Source: Candidatus Schekmanbacteria bacterium (GTDB taxonomy: Bacteria; CSSED10-310; JACPHN01). From it: a stretch of DNA of 56,328 nucleotides. Below, piece by piece: positions 54,560 through 56,328 of this stretch; within the stretch, counting starts at the first letter, position 1, and each line of letters opens with the position of its first letter. The notes under the pieces are model-generated. The model saw only the letters and a list, made by a program, of their open reading frames with translations, had not been told where the DNA came from and ran no database searches. The stretch lies in the NCBI GenBank assembly GCA_016188575.1, contig JACPHN010000181.1, forward strand, positions 1 through 56,328. The letters run 5' to 3'. The position numbers and the translations under genes were made by a program.

Positions 54560-55417
54560 TCAGCCGAGCTCAAAGGACGTGACCCCATAGATTTCACCAT
54601 GAGGCAGGTCAGGTGGCGGCCCCAGAACCATGCGCGCGCAGCCGAAGACCGGGGCCATGAGGTGGCGCCGCGCGAGCTCCATGGCCGCGTCGTTGATCTC
54701 GGGCACATCGAGATAGAGCGGCGCGCCGGCGGCGTGATCGCTCAGGGAGACGAAGAGGTCCTCGGCCAGCGACGGGGAATCCGCAAACAGGGGGCCGATC
54801 TTGTATCCCTCCCGGCAGCGCCGGACGACGCCGTAGCCGCGGACTTCTCCATTCACGAGCGCGACGACGGAGCGCGACTCGGGTTGGCGAATCCAGGCAA
54901 GGAGGAAGGCCGGGCGTAGCGCCGGAAAGTGGCGCTGGTCGTACGCGTCCAGCAGCGCCGCGGGGACCTCCGTCGCGGCGGCGAGGTGCCTGGCCGCGGT
55001 CGCCGCTTGCCCGGTGCCGGCGAACCGCAGGTCCCGATGCTGAAACACGAACCCACCGGCGGCATAGAAAGGCTGCATGGCAAAGACCCCATCCATGCCG
55101 ATCGCGGCTGTCGGCCGCAAGCGCCCGCGCAAGCGGTCCCGCCGGCTCAACCAGAGCTGGCGGCCAAGTCCCCGGCCGCGGCAATCCGGCCTCATGATGA
55201 AGAACCCCATGAACCCGAAGTCGCGACCGTAGGCAACGATCGAACCGCCGCCGGCGAGCTCGCCGTCGAGCTCGGCCGCGACGAAGCCCAGGGGATCGGT
55301 CATCCAGAAAATGTCGGCGTCGTGAAGCCCCGGATTCCAGCCCTCGGCGGCCGCCCAATCGATCAGGGTATCGACTTCGGGTCGGGTCATGGCGCGAATC
55401 GCAAGATTCTCGGTCAT
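54560..55417 (-). CDS. GNAT family N-acetyltransferase, two-domain
   Basis: A 285-residue acetyltransferase. The N-terminal GNAT domain has GFFIMRPDCRGRGLGRQLW (acetyl-CoA pyrophosphate loop RGRGLG) and GMDGVFAMQPFYAAGGFVF; the C-terminal half (SVVALVNGEVRGYGVVRRC, YKIGPLFADS) is the second, GNAT-like domain found in this family. The substrate is unknown. Start ATG 55417 has GGAGGAG 7 nt upstream. Confidence 0.88.
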   Translation of the reverse strand: MTENLAIRAMTRPEVDTLIDWAAAEGWNPGLHDADIFWMTDPLGFVAAELDGELAGGGSIVAYGRDFGFMGFFIMRPDCRGRGLGRQLWLSRRDRLRGRLRPTAAIGMDGVFAMQPFYAAGGFVFQHRDLRFAGTGQAATAARHLAAATEVPAALLDAYDQRHFPALRPAFLLAWIRQPESRSVVALVNGEVRGYGVVRRCREGYKIGPLFADSPSLAEDLFVSLSDHAAGAPLYLDVPEINDAAMELARRHLMAPVFGCARMVLGPPPDLPHGEIYGVTSFELG

Positions 55418-55847
55418 GTCGTTGCTCCTCCTCGCCCAGAGATTCGCACGCCTGACCGGAGCGCGCAAGTCGGCGATGGACCAAGGTCGATCCTGGATTC
55501 ACCGGCCCAAAGCAATCGACGCGATGACTGAGCGACAATCTGGGGTTCCGTCTTCACCACAGGCGTGCGGTCATGGCTGAAGCGCGACCAGGTGCAGGCC
55601 GACGACGCTTGGGCAGAAGGGGCCGCGACCAAGCGCTTGCAGGCTGGCGGCCTGAGCACTCACCATTCGCTCATTTCATTCCCGGAATCAATCGACTTGC
55701 TGTACGTTCCTGTCGACCGGAACGTGAGAAAGCTGCCTTATGATTCGTCGCGCACGGTACCCGCCGGCCGCCCCACCCCTTGCGTCGCACCGTCGATTGG
55801 GCCTAGCCTTCGGGGCAGCACGGTCCCCGATCTCGCCGGAGGTAGGC
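55418..55847. other. Intergenic region upstream of the right-edge gene
   Basis: This is 430 bp between the divergent GNAT gene and the surface-protein gene. It contains a perfect 7-bp inverted repeat ACGTTCC-N8-GGAACGT (55704-55725), followed by a TATGAT -10-like hexamer at 55739-55744. Together these could be an operator and promoter for the right-edge gene. The open frame through this region has no protein-like features. Confidence 0.5.
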
Positions 55848-56328
55848 ATGTCGTGGCGCGTCCCTTCTCTCTCTCTGTGTGTGTGAATCTGGCGGCGACC
55901 ACCTGCCTGTTCGTGCTGATCGCCGTCCCCAGCCCGGCGCGCGCCGGGGGCGACTCCTTCGAATCCGGCACCTTCGCCGCGCTGCCGTGGGAAATGAGCC
56001 CCGCGGAGGCGTGGCAGGTGGTCGCGGGTGACGCGGCCGATGGCGCCTACGCGGCCCGCAGCGCGCCGCTCGCGGACGGTGGCGCCGCGGTGCTCGAGGT
56101 CACCCTGGCGATTTCCTCGCCGGGCGAGGTCGCCTTCTGAGTGAAGACCTCGACCGCGGCGCCGACCGACGCCCTGGTGTTCGAAATCGCGGGCACGTCG
56201 GGAACCTTTTACGAAAAGGACCGCTGGTCGGGGGAGCAGCCCTGGACCCGCGCTTCCTACGCGCTGGCCGCCGGCACCTGGAGCTTTCGCTGGAGCTATC
56301 GCAAGGACGGCGCCGGCGCGGCCGGTCA
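55848..56328 (+). pseudogene. Secreted surface-protein gene, out of frame at its start and interrupted by TGA (runs off the window)
   Basis: This is the homologue of the left-edge gene. ATG 55848 has an ideal ribosome site (GGAGG, 5 nt upstream) but runs into TGA after 12 codons, immediately after a TC/TG tract. The body (signal peptide ending SPARA, then GDSFESGTFAALPWEMSPAE) is in another frame and could start at GTG 55853, 10 nt after the same GGAGG. Loss of one 2-bp unit would place the ATG in frame. The body frame then meets TGA at 56138-56140 inside GEVAF-stop-VKTSTAAPTDAL and continues in the same frame (FEIAGTSGTFYEKDRWSGEQ) to the window edge. In related modules this position is usually Trp or Tyr (F-W/Y-x-K), so TGA probably replaced TGG. 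Mutation, phase variation or sequencing error remain open. Confidence 0.65.
55866..55885 (+). repeat. Dinucleotide tract (TC)5(TG)5 at the gene start
   Basis: Five TC units then five TG units, in the signal-peptide codons of the right-edge gene. The length (20 bp) equals the tract of the left-edge homologue, in which the TG block comes first. Slippage by one unit would switch which start codon is in frame with the body. Confidence 0.9.

Noticed and set aside
56138-56140. Selenocysteine codon
   Set aside because: The position is normally aromatic in this module, the domain is secreted and structural, and no redox motif or clear SECIS hairpin follows.

Overview
The window looks like chromosomal DNA from a high-GC Gram-negative bacterium of the deltaproteobacterial grade (Myxococcota, Desulfobacterota or Binatota type). 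This is inferred from sigma-54 activators, outer-membrane beta-barrels (FadL/OmpP1 type), C-terminal sorting-like tails, a cytochrome b/ferredoxin/MvhD fusion and a c-di-GMP-I riboswitch; no 16S or tRNA gene was seen. Replication, ribosomal, phage, transposase and CRISPR genes are absent.

Layout. 1-3742: start of a surface-protein gene running off the left edge, a cytochrome b-ferredoxin-MvhD operon, and a divergent DUF2249 gene ending on a Crp/Fnr regulator. 3901-9048: a co-directional run of parvulin lipoprotein, NtrC-type regulator, epimerase and rimO. 9175-23587: the most striking locus. A sigma-54-like promoter and a c-di-GMP-I riboswitch precede a 4121-residue secreted subtilisin-repeat protein that ends in a type I dockerin. 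It overlaps (GTGA) a gene whose N-terminal half reads as a cohesin domain with a sorting-like tail, fused in frame to a serine beta-lactamase-family lipoprotein. 23698-32100: an accessory island. It holds an AT-rich sulfotransferase-like gene, a three-gene overlapping module (ABC-type ATPase, TOPRIM-like protein, DUF262 protein) that looks like an uncharacterised defence operon, and then relics (DarT, PIN and beta-helix fragments) around one hypothetical gene.

32380-46880: a kinase-AAA-TPR regulator; then, on the minus strand, a sensor kinase and NtrC-type regulator followed by an excellent sigma-54 promoter in front of an OMP, FadL and MscS-like series; then an alpha/beta hydrolase and a secreted BNR-type repeat protein. 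46953-55417: a RAMP-like small protein, a DEAD-box helicase, a PEMT-like membrane protein and a minus-strand catabolic group (CoA-linked semialdehyde dehydrogenase, SDR, PuuE-like deacetylase, GNAT).

The two edges carry inverted, homologous copies of one secreted-protein gene. Each has a 20-bp TC/TG dinucleotide tract in the signal-peptide codons, and in each the homologous ATG is out of frame with the body by the same amount, which suggests phase variation by slipped-strand mispairing.

Likely working links: c-di-GMP and sigma-54 control of a cohesin-dockerin surface assembly; a two-component system driving envelope genes through sigma-54; and a defence-type ATPase/TOPRIM/DUF262 operon. All functional statements come from reading motifs in the sequence; no database search was run.
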